From positions 1,054,001 to 1,118,000 of the forward strand of contig JBAJFG010000039.1 of assembly GCA_037903475.1 (NCBI GenBank): a DNA stretch of 64,000 nucleotides, written 5' to 3'. The notes below the pieces were generated by a model. That model was given only the letters and a program-made list of their open reading frames with translations, was not told where the DNA came from and searched no databases. Below, piece after piece: positions 12,791-25,843 of this stretch. A program made the position numbers and the translations under genes. The first letter of the stretch is position 1. Each line of letters starts with the position of its first letter. This stretch comes from Ancylostoma caninum. Lineage: Eukaryota > Nematoda > Chromadorea > Rhabditida > Ancylostomatidae.

Positions 12791-13524
12791 GCTGATATTG
12801 AGATAATGGAACGTAAGCTGTCTTTCATTAGAAGACGGAAAGATCATATGTAGTAATGTGTGAAGAGAAAACTAGATATTGATAGCAAAGTAAAAGTATA
12901 AAACAGTGACAAAATTTTTTTCCTCGTTTTTCCAAGATACATGCACTACTTCCAGATCATTATTTGATGTCTGGGATACCTAGAATGTTTAGGAAGAACT
13001 TTCTAGTTCAAAAAACAATTGAATTCAGTGTGGGTGAACAGAGACAATTACCCAGCGACTAAATATGACTTTATCCTGGATACTATGACTTCAAAGCATC
13101 AAAAAGCGGACGACATCCAGAAGCGACGCCGGTTCACAGCCACCCCCATGGGATCACGGACTCCCTGCTAAACTAGCATCCGCTTAAAGGGCAACTGATT
13201 CAATCCCGGACATATTGGTGCAAGTCGGCGGCTGGCTGTGGTTGCACCGAATCAGTAGTGTTTTTCAAAGAGGGAAACGACGGAGGGATGTTGAGGAAGA
13301 TGGGTTTATTGCAAGAAAATTTGCCTAGTTCATAGGAGTGTGGAGGGGGCGGGGGGGGGGGTTAAGGAGAGTTAGGGTTTCCGTCGAAAAGGGGAACCGG
13401 ATGGCCAAAGTTTTGAAAATAAAAATATTAGGGATTTTATTATAGCTCTGACGTTTTACTTCTGGATGCAAATTCGCTTTCCATAAAAATTCTCGGAGGT
13501 TTTGAAAGAGCGAACATCGACCTG

Positions 13525-13625
13525 GGCTCGGATGCATCATTTTAAGGATGGTTTATCTCTTACCAATGAGTAGAAAGTGGGTATAGATAACGCCATTTAT
13601 GGGTAAATATGTTGATGGGTAACAG
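13525..13625. repeat. TTACCC/GGGTAA repeat family, partial copy
   Basis: Starts CTGGGCTCGGATGCATCATT, the terminal motif of the family, then has GTGGGTATAGATAACGCC and ATGGGTAAATATGTTGATGG. Truncated. Confidence 0.55.
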
Positions 13626-13739
13626 ATAGGGGAGGAGTCACAGTTATTGTCCAAATAAATTAGTAAACAAATGAACAAACCAATAAATAATCGTATCAAG
13701 AGTTATATAGAGCACTAAAGAGAAAACCTCACTAGGAAG

Positions 13740-13835
13740 CAGTGGCGGAAGGAAGGGGGGGGGGGGTGGAAGACGTCATTCCTCGAGAATAAGTCGATAA
13801 ATTCTCTAAAATTACTCTACCTTGGTAGTAATGTT
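13740..13835 (+). mobile_element. Degraded hAT-like MITE end
   Basis: Begins CAGTGGCGGA followed by a G run, and continues with GAGAATAAGTCGATAAATTC and AAATTACTCTAC, a diverged match to the left half of the 31126 element. No second terminus was seen. Confidence 0.5.
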
Positions 13836-14069
13836 ATGCCAACTCATTCTCAGTTCCGTATCTGATCTAAGTTTTTAAAAACTCATTTTCAGTTGTCTAG
13901 CAAAATTAAAAAATGTAAAACTACTTTAGTTGAATACGTACATTAATCAGCTTGGAGTATTCTTTGACTGACCATGGACCTTTTTTTATTAACGCTTACC
14001 CCTGCCCGGGTAAAAATTCTACATCCCCAATAATTATAGGGTGCTTCACAAATGAAGATAGTCGGAGAG

Positions 14070-14215
14070 CAGTGGCGGACGCAGAAAGTGGTCGGGGTGG
14101 GGGTTGGGCGTGGGAAAAAAGTGGGGTCTCTGAAGCTTTGGGGATCCAGATGGAAAATAAAATTAATAAAAATATTGATTTTAATAATAAATAACTGATA
14201 AAAAATAATTTTGAA
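14070..14215 (-). mobile_element. Truncated hAT-like MITE
   Basis: Starts CAGTGGCGGACGCAGAAAG and matches the right half of the 31126 element in inverted orientation (GTGGGGTCTC, TTTGGGGATCCAGA, then AAAATAAAATTAATAA). The other terminus is absent. Long minus-strand frames across this area are made by its composition and are not genes. Confidence 0.7.
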
Positions 14216-17200
14216 AATTCTCTGGCATATTTGTCCACAATTAACAAATCGGAGCATAGTAAAGTGATTTCCAGGCAATTTCCGTTGGAAAACAATTGCC
14301 GCAGCATTGTTATTGTCACAATGGCTGACAAAACAAACTGCATCAGACAAAAGCGGCAAAACACACACACGCATACAAAAACGAACAAATGAAAAGAACA
14401 CATCAGTAAGAGGGGTAGCGTCGGAAATACACACACACAGACAACACCGTGAGCGCCAGTCAACAAAGAGCGAAGTTCTCGAGGTAAAAATCAGGAAGCG
14501 CCCAACGAGCATCCGCACAGGCCGCAAGCAAACAAACTCCGCCCACTTTGCCGGGGTTGCGCAATCGCTTCCGGAGAGGCCGGTTCGAGTGCGGGAGTTC
14601 ACGTGAGAGACAATCGGATGCCGCGGAAGCTCAACATCGTGCGTCGAACAGGACGGATTTTGCTGGCAGGTAGGCGGCCAGGCGCGGTTCAACTAAGGTG
14701 GGGGGAGGGGGTGGGGGGGAAGGGTTTCTTGCGTGGTTGTGGGCGATAATTATATATATTATTCACTTCTTTGACAAGTATTTATTTGAAGAAAAAAAAC
14801 TGGTTTTTTAGCTTCACTCTACTCTTATTCTTGGCTACTTGATTATATATTACTGAATCGTGCCAGTAGTGAACGTGGAAGTTGTACCAAGAGGGGGGGA
14901 AGGATAATGAAGGGGCGTGGCTTTAATTAAAGCTGTTGAAAACTGGTTTTAAATTTTGAAAACTAAAAATAAACATATGAAAATCATAATTTGGATATGG
15001 AATTTAAAAAAGTGCTAATACAGCATTTTTTGTCCATTTTGTAAACATATGTTGGAAAACTTTCCGAACCATTCCCGGGTAGGGGGGGGGGGGGGAGGTG
15101 CGGGGCGGAAGAAGGTGAGGAGTGGCCATCTGTTTTCAACGCAAGCTCTCGCATGTATATGATAAAAAATAGTGATAGAAATAGAAATAATTATAAATAT
15201 GGATTAAATCTTTGAGCAGAGCGAGATGGTGAGGGAGGGGGTGGACGACTTCCGACTGAAAACCTCTCAAGGATCCGGATAATTTTTTCCAGAAATTTCT
15301 GGAAAATTGTCGACAGGACAGGAGTTGGAAAGGATTGCGGAAAATTTTAGGGCCCTGCTGCAGCACTGAGATGGTCCATGGTAAATGGTAAATGTGTTAA
15401 CGTACTCAGATTTACTCTTTACCTGGCACGTACCAGCATATTTACCCATACATGACATTCTCTTCACCCAGATTCTATCCGTGGGTAATCACAGCCACTG
15501 CTATGAGATTACCCATCCTTCTAAGATGCATCCGAGCCCAGAACACCTTCAAGATCACTAACCACAGAACAGAATCATCCCGCGAAGCCGCAGATAAGGG
15601 CGCTTCATGTTTTGAACATCACTTCATCGCTACTCCCGAAAAACATCCACGAACTAATTCAATGGCTTTTTCTACGCGCGTGGTCTGTGGTCTCGGTGAT
15701 CTACCACCTTTCCAAGTGAATAGGTAGAAAATAACCAGCGAAACTACCGCTGGCTGCCCCACGAACGCTATTCAGCCGAACGAGGACGCGCCGAATAGAA
15801 GATGAGGCAGTGGACGAGAAAAAAAACGGCGAAGGCAACATCTGCAAGGGAAATTCGTTGCGCTGTGGATTTATAGTGCTTCAGTCCTTATTCAGGACAT
15901 TTTTTGAGGAATCCTGGCCTTTATGTTCATGGGATTTTTGAGAACTACTGTTGGCTTAGGCTGCCTAATTCCTCTAGCCTATACAAATAAATTTAAACAA
16001 GCACTTATTTTTACTTTCGATTGATTTTCTTTCTGAGGGACTTCGCGTAAGGAGTGTTCTATCCTCTGAATGTCCATATTTTGGGGTATATGGTCATAAA
16101 AAGAAGGAAAATAAGTTAACAATGCAGTAACCAGAGGCCACATCTGGTGTAGATAGCACTAAGCAGTGAGAAATAGGAAAATCGGTAGAGAAATTCCCAG
16201 GAGAACACCCTTATCATGGGAAAATCAAAGGGAAACGAGAAGAAAGACGTTGAAGGTTCTCTTATCATCCTGGTTTTGATTTATCGATTTATTGATTTAT
16301 TGATTTATTCAGTCCATTGCGAAGAGTAGTTGAAGGTGAACATACCACATAGTTTCGGGCATATTAAGGAGAACAAGTGCAGTAGAAATTCATGTATTTC
16401 GGGGCAATGAATCAAAAATTTCCGCTAGTTCCCAGAAAATCCTCCCCATTTAGGGTCGAAAGCCCCTGAAACTTCCCAGATGTGGAAAGAAAAACACCCA
16501 AACGCAGTGCATATTCTAAAACTAAGAAGACTGTTTGTCATTCCAGCCAGGAAGTTTTCTGGTTAATCTGCTTTCCATTTGTTTGTTTACTTGTTTATTC
16601 ACTTATTTATTTACCCAAACTAAAACAATGGTGCCCCATGAAATGGAAATAAAGCGAACAAACTCTCCTGGCTATGAGAAACTATTAAGTACTAAGGATC
16701 CCTTATTCCTAAACTGTTCCTGGTCCCTACTTTCACACCCAGCCATCCGAACATTTACTTTTATCCACTCCTTGAGCTAATAATCCGGCAGAACACTTCA
16801 TTCCCACCAGGTTTATGAGGCGCCTGGAAATGTCGAGGTCATCTCGTGCAGCCGCAGAGTGCTGCACTTTCATTGCAGACTTCAAAACACGCTTTCAAAA
16901 ATATGGCAGAGTGCCAAAATTCCAACGAAGTCGCCTTGAGTAGGAAAAATAAGGAGATTTTTGCTGTTTGGAGGAGCAATGCAGACTATGAGAGGCAATA
17001 ATAGCACTGGAGCGTGTATTAGCTTTTTTTTAATAGCAAGGAAGCCTGAGCACAGACGTCTGTATTTGTTTTAATATCGGCGATAACATGAGAATCCAAT
17101 AATAGTGGATCACCAGGGTTTTGCAATGGTTCTTCCGCAAAAATACTATTCAATAACACCCTATAAAAGCTCAGAAAAATAACACTAAGAGGTCTTATAC

Positions 17201-18204
17201 AGGAAATTTGAATCAAAGCAACGTTATATAGGTCTCTTTATCCTAGAATACAAGGAAAAAACCCGTGAGAAGAGTCTGAAGTGTGTTAGAAACCCTTCCA
17301 ACATAGGAAGTGCCTTGGTACAGATTTATTTTCATCATATTATACTAAGGAGACGAGGAGAGGGTGTGGATGGGGATGATTATAAGGTATTTGAAATTAC
17401 CGGTCAGACTGGCAGATAATGGAGTTCAGTGTACGGGTTAGGTTGAGTTAATGAGGTCGTCCACTATACTAGAGGAGCTCGATGTCGTCATAATAATCGC
17501 TCTATTCCTAAGGGTTGAAAATGAGGTTAAATGGAAGAGTTAACAGCAGTGCTAAACGCGCAAAAAGTGAGCGGGGAGTGGAGAGGGGTATGGGAAGAAA
17601 ATCTGAGGTCTTTTCTGATTTCAGGGTCCGGACCACCGCAATTTAGGATCAAAGTTCCGAAAAAAAACTGTTTTAAAATTCAGTTTTCAGAGAACCGGAT
17701 ATTAACGGTAAATATAAAGAATTGAAAACATACTTGTACAAAATTTTTGACTTTTTATGAGGTATTTCTGGTGCTCTTTATTCGACACTCGTTGATATGA
17801 TTGAATTGGACAAATTTCAAGGATTAATGGAGCATTTTCAAGCGTCAAATTATTGGGTTGATGAGAACGATTGGTTGGGTTAAGTAGACCACAGAACAGG
17901 GATAAATACGAGGGATAATGGAGTTAGAAATTAGGTTCGCTCTAATAGATTTTATCTAAGTTGGATATAAACAAAGACGTTTTTTTTGGTCATATTTTTA
18001 AGTGTCAAACAATATGGTCAAAAGGTAGGCCAGACAATAGAGAAGTCTTACTGGAGTTAAATTTTTAGTCAATCGTGATAGGATGACCCATCAAAGTTAT
18101 ATTGATTTAAAAGCTGTAAAAAGGTGGTCCCTGGGCCAAAGCTTCGCCTCTTCTAGGAACGATATCCCCAGGAAACTGTCAGCATCGCCAGACGAGCACC
18201 TGCC
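14216..18204. other. Intergenic; one possible first exon near 14618
   Basis: Near 14540-14670 the plus strand has CTCCGCCCACTTTGCC, then an ATG at about 14619 opening MPRKLNIVRRTGRILLA up to a GTAGGC donor. This resembles a promoter and first exon but no second exon was found. Apart from the repeat unit at 15355-15545, the rest shows G runs and low-complexity DNA and nothing else supported. Confidence 0.3.
15355..15545. repeat. TTACCC/GGGTAA repeat family, near-complete unit
   Basis: Runs from an ACTGAGATGGTCCATGG end through TTTACTCTTTACCTGGCAC and ATATTTACCCATACATGAC to GAGATTACCCATCC and ATGCATCCGAGCCCAG. The two ends are inverted versions of each other, so the unit is a foldback element of about 190 bp. 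Confidence 0.65.
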
Positions 18205-18876
18205 TCACGGACCAATGTGCTTAGGAACGACGCACTTGAGATCTGGATGAGCGGTATTGGAGAGGTGTATAACGCGCGTGACTCGGCGGGCGGCAAGAAA
18301 CTGATACTTCAACGGAGCGCATGGCATCGCTCTCTCCTCGCCCCCGATCACCTCATCCAGAAAGACATCCAGGTGATCTAAGGGAACAATCAGCTCCTGA
18401 CCGCATCGCAGTGGCAGCAATCGCAGCGATAGGATGTCCCAATCGCAGCGACAGGAAGCATCCTCTCGTCCAGACGCTGCTGTACTTCTTACCGAAATTC
18501 CAATACAAACCCCAAGCAGGCGGGGACGTCGGCGGGGGATTGCGTGCGTGGAAAAAAGATCAAACACTTGGCGACGCCGCGAGATCGCGCCAACCGGTCG
18601 CCACAGCTCTAAGCAACACTTGCCGGGATGAGCTGTGCTATTGGCGATGACTACCGAGGGAGGAGGATAGACGCCATCGCGGCCCTGGTAGTGAAAATGG
18701 TTGGCGCTGACCTTCTGAGCGGATGTTTGCGAGCGTAAATTCGCTACGGCACGAGCGCGTCCGTGTGGAGAAAATTGCCCATGTCGTCCGCAGGCCACAG
18801 TTCGCTCAGCAGTGAAAGGCCGGCGAGAAACCGGTTGATAGGAGCTGTTCTTCTTCTTCTTCTGTGCCATCACCAT
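18205..18876 (-). CDS. Long unrecognised open frame in a GC-rich island
   Basis: A 223-codon open frame with an ATG, much longer than others nearby, in DNA more GC-rich than its surroundings. The last part looks most protein-like (CGQELIVPLDHLDVFLDEVI). Shorter frames on the plus strand overlap it. GC-rich DNA has fewer stops, so it could equally be a promoter or 5' UTR island. No family is recognised. Confidence 0.25.
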   Translation of the reverse strand: MVMAQKKKKNSSYQPVSRRPFTAERTVACGRHGQFSPHGRARAVANLRSQTSAQKVSANHFHYQGRDGVYPPPSVVIANSTAHPGKCCLELWRPVGAISRRRQVFDLFSTHAIPRRRPRLLGVCIGISVRSTAASGREDASCRCDWDILSLRLLPLRCGQELIVPLDHLDVFLDEVIGGEERAMPCAPLKYQFLAARRVTRVIHLSNTAHPDLKCVVPKHIGP

Positions 18877-21800
18877 ACGATTCCCCCCATAGAACTCCTT
18901 CGCGTCGCGTCTGCTCCTATTTCAATGACAGACTCTGGCAGTGATTATAAACCAGCGAGCAACTTTCTGCAGCAAAATTGAACGCTGCGACTTCTACGGG
19001 GGTCAATTTTTCCTAGAATCGCTACTATGACGTCATCATTCCATGAAAAATTCCATGAAGACGACCGAGCTCATGCACGTGAGAAAATCCTCAATTATTT
19101 AGGATCCTAGTCGGGATGACGAGTATTCATGCGTGCGAGCGTGAACCCAAAATGCTCCCAGGATCGCTCATTATTAATAAGCTGGTGCAATTTCGGACTT
19201 TGGTGAACGATTCGGTGATCGGCCGCGTCAGTGGTGCGTCCGTACGTGTGCGTGCGTCAAGCAGACCAATTTGGGATGATTTTCACCAAATAGTCCATTT
19301 ACTTACATCTACTAAAAGAAAAGCTAGTGCGCAAAAAGGAAACGCAAACACCTTATCTGCTTGCGTCCGTGCGTCACTACCTTTTCATCAGCGCATCGCT
19401 CAGAGTGGATTTAGTGTAAACGCTCTTGCGTAGGAAGTTTGCCAAGGATAATTGTTTACTGCTTATTGTGAACTAGTCGAGAAAAACAGAAGTAAAGAAG
19501 AAGCGAACTACAGGTGACAGGGAATGACATGACCTACTGGATTTGGTCAATGAAAAACGTTGGATATTAGTCGTGTTGACCGTAATATGACGAATACGTC
19601 AATCGTTAAAGTTCAGCCAGGAGGACAAAATTCGAAACAGTGGGAGAAAAGCACAGTGAAATGTGAATACGCGACCAACTAACTGATGGGTTTCAAACGT
19701 AGTACGCTGAGGAGGCGTGACGAAGCTCTGCGATTGGCCAGTTGGATGAATCGGCCAATCATAGAGGGTGGGGGCACCACCGTCTCTAAGTGCAGCTCTT
19801 AGCATTCTTGAATGACGTTTTTTTGGCAATGAACCAACGACTTCATCCCTTATTCAGTATTGTATCAATTAAATTAACAACTATTTTGCAAACAAGGGAA
19901 ACCAAAGCATGACGTGGGATCAGAACAAAAATTAGAGCATGAATTCCATGAATACCATCTCGCTGGTCAGATTGAAATCTTTTTATTTGTCAGTTTATGC
20001 TACGGATTAGAGGAAAAGGAACGTTAAAAAATGTCTTCACAAAAAAGGCTAGGCCAATTTTTTAAAAATATTTTTATTAATTAGTTAGACTTAAATTTTT
20101 GCAGCGAAGAGAGCATAATAGAAGTCTAGTCAAAGCTCTCACGAGCCGACTGGAGCCGCTCAAGCCTCCGTGGCGCCGCCCACTGAGCAGAGCTACATAT
20201 TTACTGTCACAGCAGCCGCAAAGTACAGATGATAACATTTCCAGCCGCTGAATTGCCTAGGTGAGGACAACTATCACAAAGTTCACATGTAATTGAAGCC
20301 TGCACTGCCACAAGCCGTAATTCTAAGGTGCCGTCGCAAGATCTGTTATTATAGGAACTGCTATTTAAAGAAAGAGAAGTGGTATACAGGGTCCTGGAAC
20401 GAAGATTGCAGTTTATATTTATTGCTTGTTTCAACGAGGATGAAGTATGGCCTTTCTCAACTAAGAGCTTAAATTCCCTAAGGCATTAAACTGATTACAG
20501 AATAGCTGCAGAATTAAAGAAACTACGACTGAGATAGACATCCCTCATCAATTGCATAGAAGTTCGTACCAGTTAAATCAACAGTAGGTCGTCGAGGTCG
20601 TCGATCCACATTCCTCAAGGATTCTCGGGAATATTACATTTTCGGAGAAAAAAATGGAGTCAAGGTCGGGGCACTGTGGTTTTCACTATACGTAATTCTC
20701 GAGATGGATATGTACTCTTGCGATGCTGGAGTCAGTGATTTTATCAGGATAAATTATTATTCTGAAAATAAAACAAACAAATACTCAGTTTAGGCCAAGG
20801 GTTTGCTAATGTATAGTAAGACCAGTTTTTCTATATGTGTACTTCGCGAAAAATATAAAATTCTACTAGAGCATCACAAAATAATTCGAAAATTTGGATG
20901 CCAAGTAGGCCGAAGCAAAATATGCGATGTTTGAAGAATTTGAGGAAGGTGATGAGGGTTTTCTGTTTTTTAAAAGCTTCAAAACTTCTTGGATTGACTC
21001 CTGGGTTAGCAATGATATGAGTTGCTCGACATTATTCGATCCTTAGTTCAGGACTCGAGCCGATGTACTCAAAAGGACTAAAGATCTGGCCTACGCGTAT
21101 TTATTTCCAGGATTATTTTCCCGAATTCGCACCAATTTCCCAAGTTTTCGAACGTTCACTGCGAGCTGGTCCGATTGAAATTCGAATCCTCGACACTAAC
21201 AAGCGACAAATCAGATGCTGCTGCTGTGAACGCTCGATGTCAGTCGAAATGGCAAATGTGTCAGCTGAGAAAACACTAGTTCGTCGGCGATCCCATTGAA
21301 ACTTAAACAATTGAGCAATAGGGAACGATGCTGCATTCCAATTCGTAATGGGGTCGTATTAGGAGAGAAAAAAAAACAATGCAGGAGTAAAAAAAAGTCT
21401 GCAGAAAGTCTAGGAATGAAAGGATTCCTCTCATGCCATCGCACTAAAAAAATGTTTATTTCTCAGTTTTCCTTTCTCTCTGTGACGATTTATTAGTTCT
21501 ACTCGCCAAGGTAATGGTAATATTTTTGCTTTCATGGATAAAAATAAAAGGTTAAAAGTTCTATAACTTCAGCAGCTTATAAATCTCCATCAGAGAACAG
21601 CAGAAACTAGGTGAAAAAGAAATTGCGTCATAACCACGAAGAAGCTAAGCGTAATGTACACTTAGAAGGTGTTAATATGTACAATATGGCCTAAACAACA
21701 GAGAATTCTCGAAAAGCGACCAACAAAAAAATCTGATTTATTACAAACCCAAAAACTCGATAAAAATGGGATTTACTTTCTAATTAATAATACCCTTGTA

Positions 21801-22547
21801 ACCGCCGTGAAATACTCTACGAGATGGTATAAAACTTCCCATACCTGTAGTAAGAAGAAGTTAAGTAATAGAAGTAGAAGTGAGAGGAAGTTATTTTCCG
21901 TTATTTTCTCGAATCGGGCCATCGAAAAACGGGCATTATTCTTACACCAACCTAATGCTATGGAGTCTAGAAAATTGCACACGGAAATCCACGATTTTCT
22001 ATGGTTTGAGCTAGTCTCCAGAAATCATATATGGTTCGAAAATAACAGGTATCTCCGGATTCCTTGCAATAAAACAGCATAAAAATAGAATCATCAGAAA
22101 ATGGCTGAGAATGGAGGAAATTTTCTCATGGCAGGTTTAAACGTTTCAGGATGGTATGTTCCTGAATACTTGGCCGTGACTTCAAGGTCAGTTTTCTCCG
22201 GAAGATTCGGAGGTCATGACTGATAAGCTCCTTTCTGGAGGTATGACCCAGGGAAACTAAACATGGAAAAGTTCTTTCTGCCCTCATCAACAAATAATAA
22301 TTCAAACATACAATTTCGAATACTAAATGAGAATTTCAAAGCAGCCGGTCATCAATACGTAAAGCGCTTTTTCTGATCTATACGATTCCTCCCATCCCAA
22401 TTTACAAAAAGCGTCGGGTTGAATTTCGAATGAGACGTAGAGGGTTCTTGAATGGCATTCCTACTTCTAAATTTCACTCTACTTTTTTCTCTTGTTTTTA
22501 TGCTTTCTGTGGAAAGGGGATTCCGCATATTAGCAGACATTTTTTGA
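18877..22547. other. Intergenic; nothing recognised
   Basis: No readable conserved protein, RNA gene or intact transposon was seen. Short frames at 19116-19433 and 21669-22082 are unremarkable. Confidence 0.45.
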
Positions 22548-22569
22548 GGTTTAATTACCCAAGTATGAG
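22548..22569 (+). ncRNA. SL1 spliced-leader-like 22-mer (pseudo-SL)
   Basis: Matches the nematode SL1 leader (GGTTTAATTACCCAAG then TTTGAG) at 21 of 22 positions; the one change is T to A at position 18. The preceding bases TTTTTGAG resemble the 3' end of another leader. The next base is not GT as in an SL RNA gene (GT occurs one base later), and no Sm-site-like sequence is clear downstream. It is probably a pseudo-SL or the 5' end of a retrocopied trans-spliced mRNA. Confidence 0.55.
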
Positions 22570-23131
22570 AGTAGTTCTATTCCTTGTATTCCGAATGCCC
22601 CCACCCGGTCGGTGAAGAGGAAAAGGGTGCAGTCGAGTTGGTGAGTCTTTTTTTTTTCATTTTCATATTTTAGGAGGAAGCTGAGGACTGATGAGTACTG
22701 GGGGGAACCCTAGGCTTAGCCTCCGTATAAGGATAGAGTACGAAACGAAAGTTGGGCCGTTTTTCCATTTGTTTTTTTTTTATTTTTTTAATAATTTATG
22801 GTTTGTTTATTCATACGTGTTGCCTGCTTCAAAAGTCATCACCACTCCATGCAGTGAGTGCACCTGCAGAATTTGTTCTCTACTCCACGAGCAATTGCAG
22901 AATTTAGTATAACTAAGGACCGAATCATGCATTAGACCTACTCAAATTCGAATTTGATGTCAAATGAGTGAAATTCCGGGTTGTGAGCGAATGAAAAATT
23001 ACAATCCTTCCAGTCTGATAGAAAGGAAATAGCTTTCCCCTCTTTTTCATTTTTTTTTTCAAATCCAAGTTTCCAGGATCAGGCTATGAATTAATGAATA
23101 TCTTGATTTACTCGGTTTCAATTAGTCCACA

Positions 23132-23203
23132 AGTATAAGATTTAGGTATTTAGGTATAAGATCTAGGGATTTAGGTATTCAGGTATAAGATTTAGAGATT
23201 TGG
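23132..23203. repeat. Minisatellite, about 21-bp unit
   Basis: Three to four imperfect copies of GTATAAGATTTAGGTATTTAG in tandem, with a short partial unit between the second and third. Confidence 0.7.
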
Positions 23204-24714
23204 GAGCACCAAATTTGGTCATGAGCAAGATTTCTGGGACCGACGAGGAGGCAGCAGGTATAGAATTCGCCGTAGCTGCAAGGTATGACGTAGAAAAATT
23301 AAGTAGCACTAGAAATTGTGTAAGTTGTGAATGTTACTCTTATAGGATTAAGAAGGCAATAGCGTGTTAATGCTATCACTACTAACAAGAGAATCGGATC
23401 AGCAGATACAAATGCTCAATGGACCAAAAAACTAAAGATCATACGGGGCTAATAAATGTGAAAACCATTGTAAGGATAATAAAATCCATGACGACATGGA
23501 TTAGAGCTTATCCTGAATATCGTGGAATTTTCCTACGGCGATACATTGCCTCCAGATGAACGTAAGCGAACAAAATATTTACTTCAAACTTTTTTTGAAG
23601 CACATATTAATGCAATAACAATTTATGACCCTATTTTGTCACCGCAGAGAAAATCAATAAAAGTTGCTAGGCAATAGAAAATAGGATTTTTGCTGAAGCA
23701 CATTGCGGTTGAGTCCTTTTCAGTTGTTATTGGTCTGCGCTTTGCTTGCTTATAGGAGTCGGACAACTGTCATAAATCAGAATTAAAAGTTAGCCGATCG
23801 TTAATTTGACTAATTTCTCGAAGTGAGATCAAATTTAATGTTAAGTTCAAACTTATTCATTCGCATTCTATTCACAAAATGGTAATAAAAAATTATTTTC
23901 CTGCACTTGGATTTTGGATTTCGGAAACAAAATTCAAAAACAAATGTTTTTTAGAGATACCGAAGCGTTTGAGAGTTTATTTAGTTATTTGTTAGACTAC
24001 GACGTATAAGAATTGAAAACTGCAACCACACATTTGAAAATATAAATATTATCAATAATACTACATAACAATATAGGATATTTATGCAGTAAATTTGTGA
24101 TTTTTAGCCTTAAACATACTGAATATTCAATACCTCTTCAAATATGTACATATTTAAAGACATCTAGACACCTTAGGCAGCAAGAAGAAGTGAATTTTCA
24201 TGGCTTATTTCGCGAATTCAACGCCCACAGACTTGAATTTACAATGGAAATTGCTCAAAAAAGACTATTTTACTCCACAGCTTCGATTTGTGGCAGATGT
24301 CCACTTTCGCTAAGGAAGCGAAGCGCATATCTAATCATGTAATGACAAACTACCAAATGAAATCACGGATTTCATGAAATTCTCTGGACGTATACTGGAG
24401 CTCAGATGCCTCAGCTGTGACAGTTTGTCGGAGAATTACACTTAACGCTAATAAATTTGTCGAAAGAAGCACTTCCCCCATAAAAAAATGACTCGAAACC
24501 AATTCTCCACAGATCTCACCGCCTTTGTCCGGACAACTGTTACAAGTCTGAGATAAGCCTCTCAATCCTAAAAACAAAGAGCGTGTAACGAACTGCGAAG
24601 AAAGCGAACGTGATACTGGATAGGCCGTCGAAAAATCAGCTGATCAAGTGAAGAATACAAGGTTTTACTGCAAGGCAGCCACCACATGATGCAGCTGCGT
24701 CCTGCACATGCATT

Positions 24715-24755
24715 CAAGGGGGCGGGGCAAGCGGCCCGCTGCGCCCCGCCCACTT
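24715..24755. promoter_or_regulatory. Candidate GC-box promoter element
   Basis: GGGGGCGGGGC and GCCCCGCCC face each other within 40 bp as an inverted repeat of GC boxes in AT-rich DNA. A minus-strand exon candidate ending at 24350 follows a good TTTGTTTTTAG acceptor near 24567. The promoter role is inference. Confidence 0.25.
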
Positions 24756-25370
24756 TTCAGCCGTAGCAGAAAAAACCACTGTGAACAAGGAAATTTCCAC
24801 GGAACATACCCCGGAAACCATAATTTTCTGAACAATCTCGTAGAAAATAATCTAAAATAATAACAAGAATTGGAGCCTATAGAAAGGTGAACACGCAGAT
24901 TTTCTTATTATTTTTTCCCAATTTTTCAAATTTTTATTATTTATGTACCGGTTGAATCAAGAAGATGTAAGATTTCCCGAAACACTTTGGGAAGTGTCTT
25001 GTCCTCGCTGGAATTTCCCAGTAATTACATCAGGAACGTCCCTATTCCACAAGAAAAATCCGAGCTCTGATCTCGCTCATTATAAGAACACCCAATTTGG
25101 ACAACTAACACTAATTCCGCAAAGTTCTCCGATTTCTTCCTTAAAAAAGCTTCTCGTTATTCACGGATATCGTATTTCTTTGCAAATTCTTCGCTTAGGA
25201 AGTTGGCTTTGAGATCAAATCCTAGAAACTCTCATGGAATAGAAGAAAACGTGAGGAAATAAGATGAGAACGAAAACAGGATGGATGGAAAGCTTCCAGA
25301 CTAGTAAATGAAAATCCAGGAGAATCCTAGAACAATTATTTTTTTTTAATTCATTAGTTTTTTGGGTCTT

Positions 25371-25843
25371 TCATTCATTTCTAGCGCTTTTTTTAAAATT
25401 AATTCTTACTTTCCATTCGTCCAAGACAGGAAAATTGGCAAGGCAAGCTAGTGAAAGCTCCGGAAAATCGCTAACAGTTGAAGGTAACCCCTCTTCTCCC
25501 ATATTTCTTCCAGAAACTGTCATTTCCATATAAATTTCGAAGTTTTCCAGCAGAACACCAAGATATTTCCATTCTACTTCTTGTCGCACCGAGAAATCTG
25601 ATAAAAATCACATGATATTGGAACAAGTGTCGGTTCAAAAAGCGCTGCTACACCATCAGGAACAGTTGTCCTGCAATCTAGCACACCGCCCCATATCCAA
25701 ACTTCTAGGCCAAGGCAAATCCACCTCAGCAATAAATCTAGCGACACATTCTCATAATATCCACGCCGCTTCAATTCCAGAGAATCTCTCGCAAGGGAAT
25801 TAATAATCCGCCTCATATTGGGCGAATCCAGAAATCCATTCAT
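25371..25843 (-). CDS. Unrecognised two-exon coding candidate just downstream of gsp-1
   Basis: An ATG at 25843 opens 89 codons beginning MNGFLDSPNMRRIINSLARD. A second open frame follows from a TTTTATCAG acceptor (exon start 25597) to a strong GTAAGA donor (exon end 25410), coding a segment with EVEWKYLGVLLENFEIYME. GT sites leaving phase 1 in the first frame could join the two in frame. It lies on the gsp-1 strand about 1.25 kb beyond its stop, so an operon partner is conceivable. No family is recognised and frames of this length also arise by chance. Confidence 0.25.

Noticed and set aside
13943..14692. 249-codon minus-strand open frame, the longest in the window
   Set aside because: It runs across a hAT-like MITE fragment and CA-rich DNA that lacks stops on that strand in more than one frame; the translation is a low-quality mix with no recognisable domain.
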